The notes beneath the pieces are model-generated. The model did not search any database. It was not told the origin of the DNA and saw only the letters and a list, made by a program, of their open reading frames with translations. The position numbers were made by a program, and so were the translations under genes. From CADEFQ01 sp035342635 (GTDB lineage: Bacteria; Pseudomonadota; Gammaproteobacteria; Steroidobacterales; Steroidobacteraceae): 8,373 nt of DNA. This document shows, piece by piece, positions 1 to 7,356 of this stretch. Location: positions 1 to 8,373 of the forward strand of contig DAOQXO010000100.1 in NCBI GenBank assembly GCA_035342635.1, in the 5' to 3' direction. How positions within the stretch are numbered: position 1 is the stretch's first letter; every line of letters starts with the position of its first letter.

Positions 1-1160
<1,160 letters not shown>

Positions 1161-1189
1161 GGGGCGCGCGGTGCGACGATGCACATGCG

Positions 1190-1210
1190 CTGAGCTGATG
1201 GCAGCTTCAG
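1190..1210 (+). terminator. guaA: Hairpin 30 bases after guaA, weak terminator candidate
   Basis: CTGAGCTG at 1190-1197 pairs with CAGC-T-TCAG at 1202-1210 (eight pairs, one bulged T at 1206, loop ATGG). It is the first stable hairpin after the guaA stop. No T-rich tract follows (GAATTC comes next), so it is not a classical intrinsic terminator. It may only protect the 3' end of the message. Confidence 0.25.
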
Positions 1211-1417
1211 GAATTCGGCGAGATACCGGCATTTCTGTACGAACACAGGCGATTGTGTTTGCCGATTCTGGAGGCTGCCGGCATAGCCTGCGTAGTCCCT
1301 GCCAGATTCCGGTACGCGCCCCATGCCAGCCGCTGCCTGTGTGCGGCTGCCACGCGCTCATCGGCAACTTTGGCGCGCACCTCGGCAAGCCCGGACGCGT
1401 CGTGCCGGGGGCCTGAG

Positions 1418-1448
1418 CCGGAACGTCCCCGTTCCCGGTATTTCCGGG
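1418..1448 (+). promoter_or_regulatory. Mutually exclusive hairpins covering the SMR ribosome-binding region
   Basis: Hairpin A pairs 1418-1425 with 1430-1438 (eight pairs, bulged C at 1436, loop TCCC). Hairpin B pairs CCCGG 1434-1438 with CCGGG 1444-1448 (loop TATTT) and ends two bases before the ATG at 1450. They share 1434-1438, so only one can form. An upstream hairpin, 1390-1397 with 1401-1409, offers another CCGGG that could also pair with 1434-1438. Hairpin B would occlude the ribosome landing site, which lacks a clear Shine-Dalgarno sequence. The pairings are seen directly; regulation is inference, and short GC-rich complements are common in this DNA. Confidence 0.3.
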
Positions 1449-1449
1449 C

Positions 1450-1791
1450 ATGACTCCGTTCTCCAGCTCGATGGCCCTCGCCTGGGGCCTCCTGGCCGTC
1501 GCCGGCCTCCTCGAGGTGCTCTGGCTGGTCGCGCTGAACGTCGCGGAGCAGCTCTCGCGCCCGCTCAGCGCCGCGCTCAGCCTCCTGATCGCCGGCATCG
1601 AGTTCCTGATCCTGAGCTACGTCGTGCGCGTGATCCCCGCGGGCACGGCTTACGCGGTCTGTATGGGCCTCGGCGCCGCCGGTGGCGTGCTGGTCGGCAT
1701 CCTCTTCTTCAGCGAGCCGATGAAGGCTGTGCAGGCGGTCTGCGTCGGACTGATCGTCGTCGGGCTCGTCGGCATCAAGGCGACGCAGTAG
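1450..1791 (+). CDS. Small multidrug resistance (SMR) transporter, SugE/Gdx-like
   Basis: A 113-residue, very hydrophobic protein with four predicted membrane helices (about 10-30, 40-58, 65-87, 91-109), the normal SMR size and plan. SMR proteins act as antiparallel dimers that exchange protons for cations. Gdx members export guanidinium; Qac members export quaternary ammonium drugs. The essential helix 1 Glu is Glu22 in GLLEVLW, with Trp25 as in SugE. Helix 3 has GTAYAV (65-70), typical of the SugE/Gdx branch. The next residue, Trp in nearly all relatives, is Cys71, followed by Met instead of Thr/Ser, so guanidinium export should not be assumed. The start is uncertain: ATG 1450 gives seven extra residues, while ATG 1471 fits the family's N-terminal length better. 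Neither has a good Shine-Dalgarno. It is on the same strand as guaA, 289 bases downstream, and is probably separately expressed. Confidence 0.85.
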   Translation: MTPFSSSMALAWGLLAVAGLLEVLWLVALNVAEQLSRPLSAALSLLIAGIEFLILSYVVRVIPAGTAYAVCMGLGAAGGVLVGILFFSEPMKAVQAVCVGLIVVGLVGIKATQ

Positions 1792-1997
1792 GCCGCCAGG
1801 TCGGCGTCAGCACGACCCGCGGCTCGAGACGTTGGAGGCCTGGAACGCGCGCCGCGAGCTCGCGTACCCGCCGGTGACGCCGCCGCCCTGCAGCGCCGCC
1901 GCAAAAGCCCATTCCAGGGTGTGCTTGGCCGTGTCCTCCAGTGGGGTATACCGGATCCGGTGCCGGGGCGGCTCACGATGGCTGTATTCTTGACCGC
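1792..1997. other. Non-coding region before the sigma factor gene
   Basis: A 206-base gap. It contains a perfect 12-base palindrome, CGCGAGCTCGCG at 1853-1864, inside a longer inverted repeat (CCTGGAA 1839-1845 with TTCCAGG 1912-1918). It also holds a candidate promoter at 1925-1952 and the palindrome CCGGATCCGG at 1951-1960. No intrinsic terminator for the SMR gene is obvious. The minus strand from about 1938 down to a TGA at 1807-1809 reads as a frame with coding-like third positions but no start codon; see findings. Whether this is relic or chance is open. Confidence 0.5.
1925..1952 (+). promoter_or_regulatory. Candidate sigma70-type promoter for the sigma-kinase pair
   Basis: TTGGCC at 1925-1930 (4 of 6 matches to TTGACA) and TATACC at 1947-1952 (4 of 6 to TATAAT) are 16 bases apart. 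Transcription would start near 1959, giving a leader of about 38 bases before ATG 1998. The 10-base palindrome CCGGATCCGG at 1951-1960 overlaps the end of the -10 and the predicted start point, where an operator could sit. This is a pattern match only; an ECF-type promoter recognised by the sigma factor itself is equally possible. Confidence 0.35.
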
Positions 1998-2576
1998 ATG
2001 AGTACCGGCCCGGTCACGCAGCTCCTCGACGCCGCGCGGCGCGGTGAGGTCGGCGCCTCACAGGCGCTCTTCAGCGCGGTGTACGCGGAGCTCCGGACTC
2101 TCGCGCGCTCGCAGCGCCGCCGCTGGCGCGGCAACGAGACGATGAACACGACCGCGCTCATTCACGAGGCCTACCTGAAGCTGCACGCGCAGGGCGTCGC
2201 GGGCTTCGAGAACCACAAGCACTTCTTCGCGACCGCCTCGAAGGCGATGCGCCAGGTGCTCGTCAACTACGCCGAGCAGCAGGCCGCCGGCAAGCGCGGT
2301 GGCAACGCGCTTCGCGTCACGCTCGACGAGGTCACCCTCGCGAGCGAGGTCAGCGCGGACGAGCTGCTCGACCTCGACCGCCTGCTGAAGGACCTGGAGG
2401 CCGAGGACCCGCGCCGCTGCCAGGTGGTGGAGTGCCGCGTGTTCGGCGGCATGACGGTGGCCGAAGTCGCCGAGGTGCTCGGGATCTCGGAGGCGACGGT
2501 CAAGCGTGAGTGGCAGGTCGCCTGCGCGCAGATATTCCGGCGCCTCGAGGTGATGCCTGCGCCGGACTCCGGCTGA
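1998..2576 (+). CDS. ECF sigma factor, PF07638/TIGR02999 type, kinase-paired (ECF43-like)
   Basis: A 192-residue RNA polymerase sigma factor. Sigma region 2 spans about 5-95: the region 2.2 helix ends in NTTALIHEAYLKL (50-62), followed by HFFATASKAMRQVLVNYAEQ (75-94) and KRGG (99-102), a signature run of the TIGR02999 family. Sigma region 4 spans about 120-185, with the helix-turn-helix at MTVAEVAEVLGISEATVKREW (152-172). The usual acidic D-A-E-D of region 2.2, which contacts the beta' clamp, is replaced by Asn50-Thr51-Thr52-Ala53. In the Vibrio EcfP/PknT pair a threonine in this helix is phosphorylated to restore charge, so Thr51/Thr52 are candidate phosphosites (inference). ATG 1998 was chosen because homology begins there; an in-frame GTG at 1941 would add 19 unlike residues and overlap the candidate promoter. 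No strong Shine-Dalgarno. The kinase gene starts 21 bases downstream, and no anti-sigma gene is present. Confidence 0.92.
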   Translation: MSTGPVTQLLDAARRGEVGASQALFSAVYAELRTLARSQRRRWRGNETMNTTALIHEAYLKLHAQGVAGFENHKHFFATASKAMRQVLVNYAEQQAAGKRGGNALRVTLDEVTLASEVSADELLDLDRLLKDLEAEDPRRCQVVECRVFGGMTVAEVAEVLGISEATVKREWQVACAQIFRRLEVMPAPDSG

Positions 2577-2597
2577 ATCCGGTATGTGACGGCAAGC

Positions 2598-5300
2598 ATG
2601 GACGAACCGCTGTCACGGCAGGCCGAGCCGATCTTTCTTGCCGCGAGCGAGCTGCCGCCCGCCGAACGCGCGGCTCACCTCGATCGCGCCTGCGCTGGCA
2701 ACGCGGGGCTCCGGCGCGAGGTGGAGGCGCTGCTCGACGCCGCGGAGCGCTCCTCCGATTACTTCGAGAAGCTCCCGGGCCGGCTCGGCGTCGCGAGCTT
2801 CATGAGCGGCGATGCGGCTACGGACCCGGAGGCGCCGCTCGCCGGCGAGGCCGGCCAGCAGTTCGGCCAGTACCGCCTGACTGCGCCGGTCGGCCGCGGT
2901 GGCATGGGCGCGGTGTGGCGCGCGGTGCGCGCAGACGGGCGTTACGAGACGGACGTCGCCGTGAAGCTCCTCTCGCGCACGGCGGGTGGCGCGCCGGAGC
3001 GCTTTGCGCTGGAAGCCCGCTATCTCGCAAAGCTTGCGCATCCGAACATCGCGCGCCTGCTCGACGCCGGCGTCGGTCCGAACGGCCAGCCCTACCTCGT
3101 GCTCGAGCTCGTGGACGGCCAGCCGATCGACCGCTACTGCGAGCAGCACGCGCTCGGCGTGCGCGAGCGGATCACGCTCTTCCTCGCGGTGCTGGACGCT
3201 GTCGCGCACGCGCACGCGCACCTGATCGTACACCGCGACATCAAGCCCTCGAACGTGCAGGTCGCGGCGGACGGGACGGTGAAGCTCCTCGACTTCGGCG
3301 TCGCGAAGCTGCTCGGCGGTGAGGCCGCCGCGCCGGGGCTCACGCGCGAGCTCGGCACGGCGCTGACGCCCGAGTTCGCCGCGCCCGAGCAGCTGAGCGG
3401 CGATGCGATCACGACCGCAACCGACATCTACGCGCTCGGCCTGCTGCTGTGGCTGATCCTGACCGGCCGCAATCCACGCGAGGCGGCGGGCGCCTGCACA
3501 CTCGCAGAGCTGCGCGCGCAGGCCGCCCGTGAGCCCGCGCCGCTCGCGGACGCCGTGCCGGACGCATCCCCGGAGTTGCGCCGCGCGCTGCAGAGCGACC
3601 TCGACAACATCGTGCGCAAGGCGCTCGCGGTCGAGCCCGCCGAGCGCTACGCGACCGCCGCGGACTTCCGTCAGGACCTGCAGCGTTACCTGCGCGACGA
3701 GCCGGTCATGGCGCAGGCGCAGACGATCGGCTACCGCGCGCGCAAGTTCGTGCGGCGCCATCGCGGCGGCGTGCTCGCCGCGGCGCTGACGACGATCGCG
3801 CTGGTCGGCACCACCGCCATCGCGACCTGGATGGGCATCGAGGCGCGCCGCCAGCGCGATGTCGCGATCTACCAGCAGCAGCGCGTGCAGGCGACGAACG
3901 AGTTCCTGAACCTCCTGATGAACGAGATCGGCCCCGGCGGCAAGCCGCTGACGATGACGGAGCTGCTCGAACGCGGCGTCGAGATGCTGGATCGCCAGTA
4001 CGGCGCCGGGGGCGAGTTCCTCGGGCGCATGTACTTCGAGCTCGCGAATGCGCACTTCAGCCTCGGGGACACTGCGCGCCTCGCGGAGCTCCTCGGCCGC
4101 GCGGAGGAACAGGCGCGCGCCCAGGACGATGCCGATCTCCTCGCGGCGGTGCTGTGCACCGCGGCGCGGGCGCGGATGCGGGCTGAGCCGGAGGCCGCGG
4201 CGGCGCGGATCGCGGCGGCGCGGCAGGCGCTCGCCCGGGCGGACGTCGTCTCGGTCGACAGCCGCGTGTCCTGCGACCGCGCCGAGGCGCAGGCGCTCGA
4301 GCTCGAGGGCGACCGCCCGGCCGCGATCGCGGAGCTGCGCGCGACGCTCGATGCGCTCGCCGCGAACCCGGCGGCCTCCGTGCAGCACCGGCTGTACGTC
4401 ATGAACGAGCTGAGCCGCCTGACCTTCAACGAACGCCGGCTCGTCGAGACGCTCGCGCTGAACGAGGAGACGCTCGACCTCATGACGCGATCCGGCCGCG
4501 GCGGCTCGCTGGGCTACGTGGTGAACGCCTTCAACGGCAGCATGGTGCTGCACTCGCTCGGCGAGATCCGGCGCGCGCACGACCTCCAGCTCGGCCTGCT
4601 CGAGCGCGTCGAGGCGCTCGAGCGCGACGGCGTGCAGATCGGCTTCGGTGGGTACTACGCCGCGAGCCTCCTTCGCCTCGCGCGCTGCGAGGAGGCGCTG
4701 CCGATCATCGAGCAGGAGCGTGACATGCTCCGCGAATCCGGCAACCTCTTCGGCGCTGCCGCGCAGGAGCTGACGCTCGGCCGGCTGATGGTGTGCCTCG
4801 GGCGCTTCGCCGCCGCGGCTGCCCACCTCGATGCCGTCGAGCCGGTGCTCGAAAAGGCGCCCGGCAGCAACGAGCGGTTGCTGGCGCTGCTCGCGGTGAC
4901 GCGCGCGCAGGTCGCGCTCGGCCGCGGCGAGCCGGACCGGGCGAAGGCGCTGGTGGACGCCGAGCTTGCGCGCGTCGGTTACCCGGAGGACAGGTCCGGA
5001 CCCGATCTCCTGCACCTGCTGCGCATCGCGGGAGAGATCGCGCTCGTGCGGGGCGACGCCGCGGCCGCGGAAACCTACGCGGCCGACGGCCACGCGGCGG
5101 CGCTGCGCGTCGCGCGCGACCCGGCGCAGAGCGCGGACGTGGGCCAGGCGTTGCTGCTGCGCGCGACGGCGCGCAAGGCGCAGGGCAATGCGGCGGGCGC
5201 GCGGAGCGACCTCGAAGAGGCTGTCACCTCGCTCGCGAACGGGCTCGGCGAGGAGCACCCGGACACGAAGCGGGCGCGGGCGCTGCTGCCGGCGGCATAG
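2598..5300 (+). CDS. Transmembrane Ser/Thr protein kinase with C-terminal TPR-like repeats (PknS/PknT-like)
   Basis: 900 residues from ATG 2598; an in-frame GTG at 2586 adds four, and neither has a clear Shine-Dalgarno. Residues 5-60 form the short helical region (ELPPAERAAHLDRAC) common ahead of these kinases. The Hanks-type kinase domain spans about 90-365: Gly loop GRGGMG 99-104, ATP Lys123 in VAVK, helix C Glu139, catalytic HRDIKPSN 212-219 (Asp214), DFG 232-234, activation-loop Thr249/254/257, APE 262-264, then DIYALG. All catalytic residues are intact. An Arg/Lys-rich stretch (RARKFVRRHR) precedes one membrane helix at about 390-413, which puts the kinase in the cytoplasm and residues ~415-900 outside. 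That part is Ala/Leu-rich paired helices resembling TPRs; the last, with GLGEEHPDTKRA, is typical. It likely senses an envelope signal or partner and phosphorylates the adjacent sigma factor. The 21-base gap suggests one transcript. Confidence 0.93.
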   Translation: MDEPLSRQAEPIFLAASELPPAERAAHLDRACAGNAGLRREVEALLDAAERSSDYFEKLPGRLGVASFMSGDAATDPEAPLAGEAGQQFGQYRLTAPVGRGGMGAVWRAVRADGRYETDVAVKLLSRTAGGAPERFALEARYLAKLAHPNIARLLDAGVGPNGQPYLVLELVDGQPIDRYCEQHALGVRERITLFLAVLDAVAHAHAHLIVHRDIKPSNVQVAADGTVKLLDFGVAKLLGGEAAAPGLTRELGTALTPEFAAPEQLSGDAITTATDIYALGLLLWLILTGRNPREAAGACTLAELRAQAAREPAPLADAVPDASPELRRALQSDLDNIVRKALAVEPAERYATAADFRQDLQRYLRDEPVMAQAQTIGYRARKFVRRHRGGVLAAALTTIALVGTTAIATWMGIEARRQRDVAIYQQQRVQATNEFLNLLMNEIGPGGKPLTMTELLERGVEMLDRQYGAGGEFLGRMYFELANAHFSLGDTARLAELLGRAEEQARAQDDADLLAAVLCTAARARMRAEPEAAAARIAAARQALARADVVSVDSRVSCDRAEAQALELEGDRPAAIAELRATLDALAANPAASVQHRLYVMNELSRLTFNERRLVETLALNEETLDLMTRSGRGGSLGYVVNAFNGSMVLHSLGEIRRAHDLQLGLLERVEALERDGVQIGFGGYYAASLLRLARCEEALPIIEQERDMLRESGNLFGAAAQELTLGRLMVCLGRFAAAAAHLDAVEPVLEKAPGSNERLLALLAVTRAQVALGRGEPDRAKALVDAELARVGYPEDRSGPDLLHLLRIAGEIALVRGDAAAAETYAADGHAAALRVARDPAQSADVGQALLLRATARKAQGNAAGARSDLEEAVTSLANGLGEEHPDTKRARALLPAA

Positions 5301-5340
5301 CCGCTTCCCCCCGGTGAGCCGGTTACGCCTTCGACCCTGT

Positions 5341-5363
5341 ATGGACTGCAAAGGCAGTTCCAT
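5341..5363 (+). promoter_or_regulatory. Hairpin just before the lipoprotein ribosome-binding site
   Basis: ATGGACTGC at 5341-5349 pairs with GCAGT-T-CCAT at 5354-5363: nine pairs, one bulged T at 5359, loop AAAG. It ends three bases before the AGGAG at 5366-5370. It could stabilise the message or tune translation of the lipoprotein. It has no T tract and so is unlikely to end the kinase transcript. The pairing is seen directly; the function is inference. Confidence 0.4.
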
Positions 5364-5365
5364 GC

Positions 5366-5380
5366 AGGAGAACGGCGGTG
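5366..5380 (+). promoter_or_regulatory. Shine-Dalgarno AGGAG fixing a GTG start
   Basis: AGGAG at 5366-5370 lies seven bases before GTG 5378-5380. It is the clearest ribosome-binding site in the window and supports GTG rather than the internal ATG at 5402, which would shorten the signal peptide to 12 residues. The sigma and kinase genes lack a comparable site, so the lipoprotein may be translated more strongly than they are. Confidence 0.7.
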
Positions 5381-7354
5381 ACAGGCATCTCCCGGATTTC
5401 GATGGCCGCGCTGCTGGCGTTCGCGCTCGCAGCCTGCGGCGGCGATAGCGGCAACGGCGATGGCGGCGGAGGTGGCGGAGGCGGAGGCGGAGACGACGGC
5501 GGAAGTGGCGGCAGCGGCAGCGGCACGCCGAGCGCCACCTATGCCGTCGGCGGCACGGTGACCGGCCTCACCGGCACGGGCCTCGTCATCCGCAACAACG
5601 GCACCGAGAGCCTGACGATAGATGCATCGGGAGCCTTCGCATTCTCCACGGAGCTCGCCGACGGCGAGGTCTACGCCGTGGAAGTCACGACGCAGCCCGC
5701 CAACCCCGACAACTTCTGCACCGTCGACAACGGCGAAGGGATCATCGACGGCGCCGACGTCGGGGACGTCGAGATCCTCTGCACCGGGCCGCTCTCGCTC
5801 GTCTCGACCGCGCCGGCCGACGGCGATCCGGCGGTCTCCCGCGCGGTCGAGCCGATCCTCACGTTCTCGGCAGACATCGACGCCGCGACCGCGGCGGCGG
5901 CCGGAAGCATCCGCCTCGAGAGCGACGCCGGCGAAGTGGACCTCGGCATCGACGTCACGGGCGCGGCGGTCACGCTGTCGCCGGCGAGCCCGCTGCTGCC
6001 GCTCACCGACTACAGGCTGACCGTGACGACGGCGGTCGAGGGCGCGGGCGGCGAGCGGATGGCGGAGCCGGTCACCGCGGAGTTCCGCACGCGCGACGGC
6101 GCCTGGTCGGCGGACCTGGACATCGGCCCCGGCACGGCCGACACGGCGGAAGCGCAGATCGCATTCGACCACGAGGGCAACGCGCTCGCCGTGTGGAGCC
6201 AGGCGACGCTCGATTCCACGGACCTGTGGTGGAACTACTACGCCGTCGGCGCCGGCTGGGGTACGCCCGCGCCGCTCGAGCTGAACGACGACGACCTCTA
6301 TGCGGGCGGCGTGCAGTTCGGCTTCGACGGCCAGGGGCACGCGCTCGCGGTGTGGATCGTCAGCGATTCCGTGGCCAATGCCACGAGCGTCCGCGCGAGC
6401 CGCTTTGCGCCCGGCACCGGCTGGGAAACGCCGCAGTACATCGAGAACGACCCCGGCACGGTCATCGGCTACTTAGACATGGCGATCAACGCGAACGGCG
6501 ACGCGGTCGCGGCCTGGTCGCAGTTCGACGGGACGACCATGAACCTGTGGTCGGCACGTATCGAGGGCGGCGGGAGCTGGAGCGCGCCCGAGATCGCCGA
6601 CGAGTCCGACGGCGTGACCGGCTCCCCGAGCGTTGCGATCGACGAGGACGGGGACTTCGCGGTGCTCTGGCCGATGCGCGACCAGGGCAGCTTCAACTGG
6701 AAGATCTGGGCGCGGAACTTCAGGACATCAGGCGGTTGGGGCAGTTCCACGATGCTGTCCGGGATCAACAACTTGGCCTCCGAGAGCCCGCGGATTGCCA
6801 TGGATCGCGAGGGCAACGCCCTGGCGGTCTGGTTCCAGGGCCTCGGGCTCGAAAGCGGCGTGTTCGCCAGCCGCTATGAGGAGGGGGCTGGCTGGCTCCA
6901 GCAGGAGCAGATCAGCGTCGGCGCGCAGCTGGAGGACCTCGAAATCGCGTTCGGCCGCGACGGCAATGCGATCGCGGTCTGGGGCCAATGGGTCGACGAA
7001 AATGGCCAGCAGGGACTCGCGGTGCACGCGAGTCGCTATGTTGCGGGCACGGGCTGGGAAGCTGTGCAGTCCATCAGCAGCGCCCAACAGCTCTATCCCA
7101 AGATCGCAGTCGACGCGAGCGGAAACGCGCTCGCGGCCTGGTTCGAGGTGGATCTGACCCTGCCGAACTCGGAAGCCTTCAGCGTCTGGGGCAACCGCTA
7201 CGTCAATGGCGGCGGATGGACCGCTCCGGAGCGGATCGGCAGCTACGGGTCGCTCATCGGCACGGCGATGCCGAACCTCGCGATCGACCCGAATGGCGAC
7301 GCCTTCGTCATCTGGACGCGCGGCTCGGAGGTGCGGGTGAACCGGTTCGAGTGA
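5378..7354 (+). CDS. Lipoprotein with Gly-rich linker, Ig-like domain and eight propeller-like repeats
   Basis: 658 residues, function not recognised. The signal peptide ends in lipobox Leu17-Ala-Ala-Cys20. Gly follows the Cys, not Asp, so outer-membrane sorting is expected. Residues 21-50 are a flexible linker rich in Gly and Asp with ten Gly in a row. Residues 54-135 form a small domain opening YAVGGTVTGL, with Cys114 and Cys135 able to form a disulfide; it recurs in proteobacterial surface lipoproteins. Residues 138-240 resemble a bacterial Ig-like domain of the Big_5/SbsA type (STAPADG, ILTFSADID, EFRTRDG). Residues 255-658 hold eight ~53-residue repeats, each with a D-x-x-G-[ND]-A loop, A-V-W strand and a later G-W, probably a beta-propeller. 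It starts 77 bases after the kinase on the same strand, so it could be co-transcribed and serve as surface sensor, adhesin or sigma target. No enzyme motif seen. Confidence 0.85.
   Translation: MTGISRISMAALLAFALAACGGDSGNGDGGGGGGGGGGDDGGSGGSGSGTPSATYAVGGTVTGLTGTGLVIRNNGTESLTIDASGAFAFSTELADGEVYAVEVTTQPANPDNFCTVDNGEGIIDGADVGDVEILCTGPLSLVSTAPADGDPAVSRAVEPILTFSADIDAATAAAAGSIRLESDAGEVDLGIDVTGAAVTLSPASPLLPLTDYRLTVTTAVEGAGGERMAEPVTAEFRTRDGAWSADLDIGPGTADTAEAQIAFDHEGNALAVWSQATLDSTDLWWNYYAVGAGWGTPAPLELNDDDLYAGGVQFGFDGQGHALAVWIVSDSVANATSVRASRFAPGTGWETPQYIENDPGTVIGYLDMAINANGDAVAAWSQFDGTTMNLWSARIEGGGSWSAPEIADESDGVTGSPSVAIDEDGDFAVLWPMRDQGSFNWKIWARNFRTSGGWGSSTMLSGINNLASESPRIAMDREGNALAVWFQGLGLESGVFASRYEEGAGWLQQEQISVGAQLEDLEIAFGRDGNAIAVWGQWVDENGQQGLAVHASRYVAGTGWEAVQSISSAQQLYPKIAVDASGNALAAWFEVDLTLPNSEAFSVWGNRYVNGGGWTAPERIGSYGSLIGTAMPNLAIDPNGDAFVIWTRGSEVRVNRFE
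5438..5524 (+). repeat. GGN-rich low-complexity tract encoding the poly-Gly linker
   Basis: Codons 21-49 of the lipoprotein are mostly GGC, GGA or GGT with a few GAC, GAT and AGC codons. The purest part is 5462-5491, with repeated GGCGGA units. Such tracts can slip during replication, changing linker length in steps of three bases, and the G-rich + strand could form quadruplexes. In the protein it acts as a spacer between the membrane anchor and the folded domains. Confidence 0.7.
6140..7351 (+). repeat. Eight tandem ~53-residue protein repeats, probable beta-propeller blades
   Basis: The A-V-W-like anchor recurs at lipoprotein residues 271, 324, 378, 429, 483, 533, 586 and 644 (spacings 53, 54, 51, 54, 50, 53 and 58). 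Before each lies a loop such as DHEGNA, DGQGHA, NANGDA, DEDGDF, DREGNA, GRDGNA, DASGNA or DPNGDA. A G-W or S-W follows 21-28 residues after each of the first seven. The eighth copy is short and ends the protein at VNRFE, as expected if it closes a ring with the first. The DNA copies have diverged, so this is an old duplication. Confidence 0.8.
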
Positions 7355-7356
7355 GC

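Larger units (their letters stand above)
1161..1449. other. Non-coding region between guaA and the SMR gene; several hairpins
   Basis: No protein-like frame, tRNA or rRNA is seen. The part around 1205-1275 is visibly more AT-rich than the flanking genes, which fits a promoter or leader. Hairpins found by eye are 1171-1184, 1190-1210, 1236-1245, an inverted repeat 1242-1259 (AACACA/TGTGTT, 6-base spacer), 1390-1409, 1418-1438 and 1434-1448. A weak sigma70-like pair, TTGCCG at 1259-1264 and CATAGC at 1282-1287 with a 17-base spacer, is possible but poor. The region probably holds the end of the guaA transcript and the leader of the SMR transporter. Confidence 0.6.

Noticed and set aside
1171..1453. 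Short + strand frames in the guaA-SMR gap as small genes
   Set aside because: No ribosome-binding site, coding-like third positions or family motifs; the peptides are Cys/Arg-rich noise.
1941..1997. GTG 1941 as the start of the sigma factor
   Set aside because: The 19 extra residues do not look like the family, homology starts at ATG 1998, and the candidate -10 box lies here.
5301..5322. CCGG-TGAG-CCGG hairpin after the kinase stop as a terminator
   Set aside because: Only four pairs and no T tract; too weak to call.
2613..5363. A 916-codon open minus-strand frame opposite the kinase gene
   Set aside because: It mirrors a GC-rich gene whose codon structure suppresses stops on the other strand. 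The product is Arg-rich low-complexity sequence without known motifs, while the + strand encodes an intact kinase.
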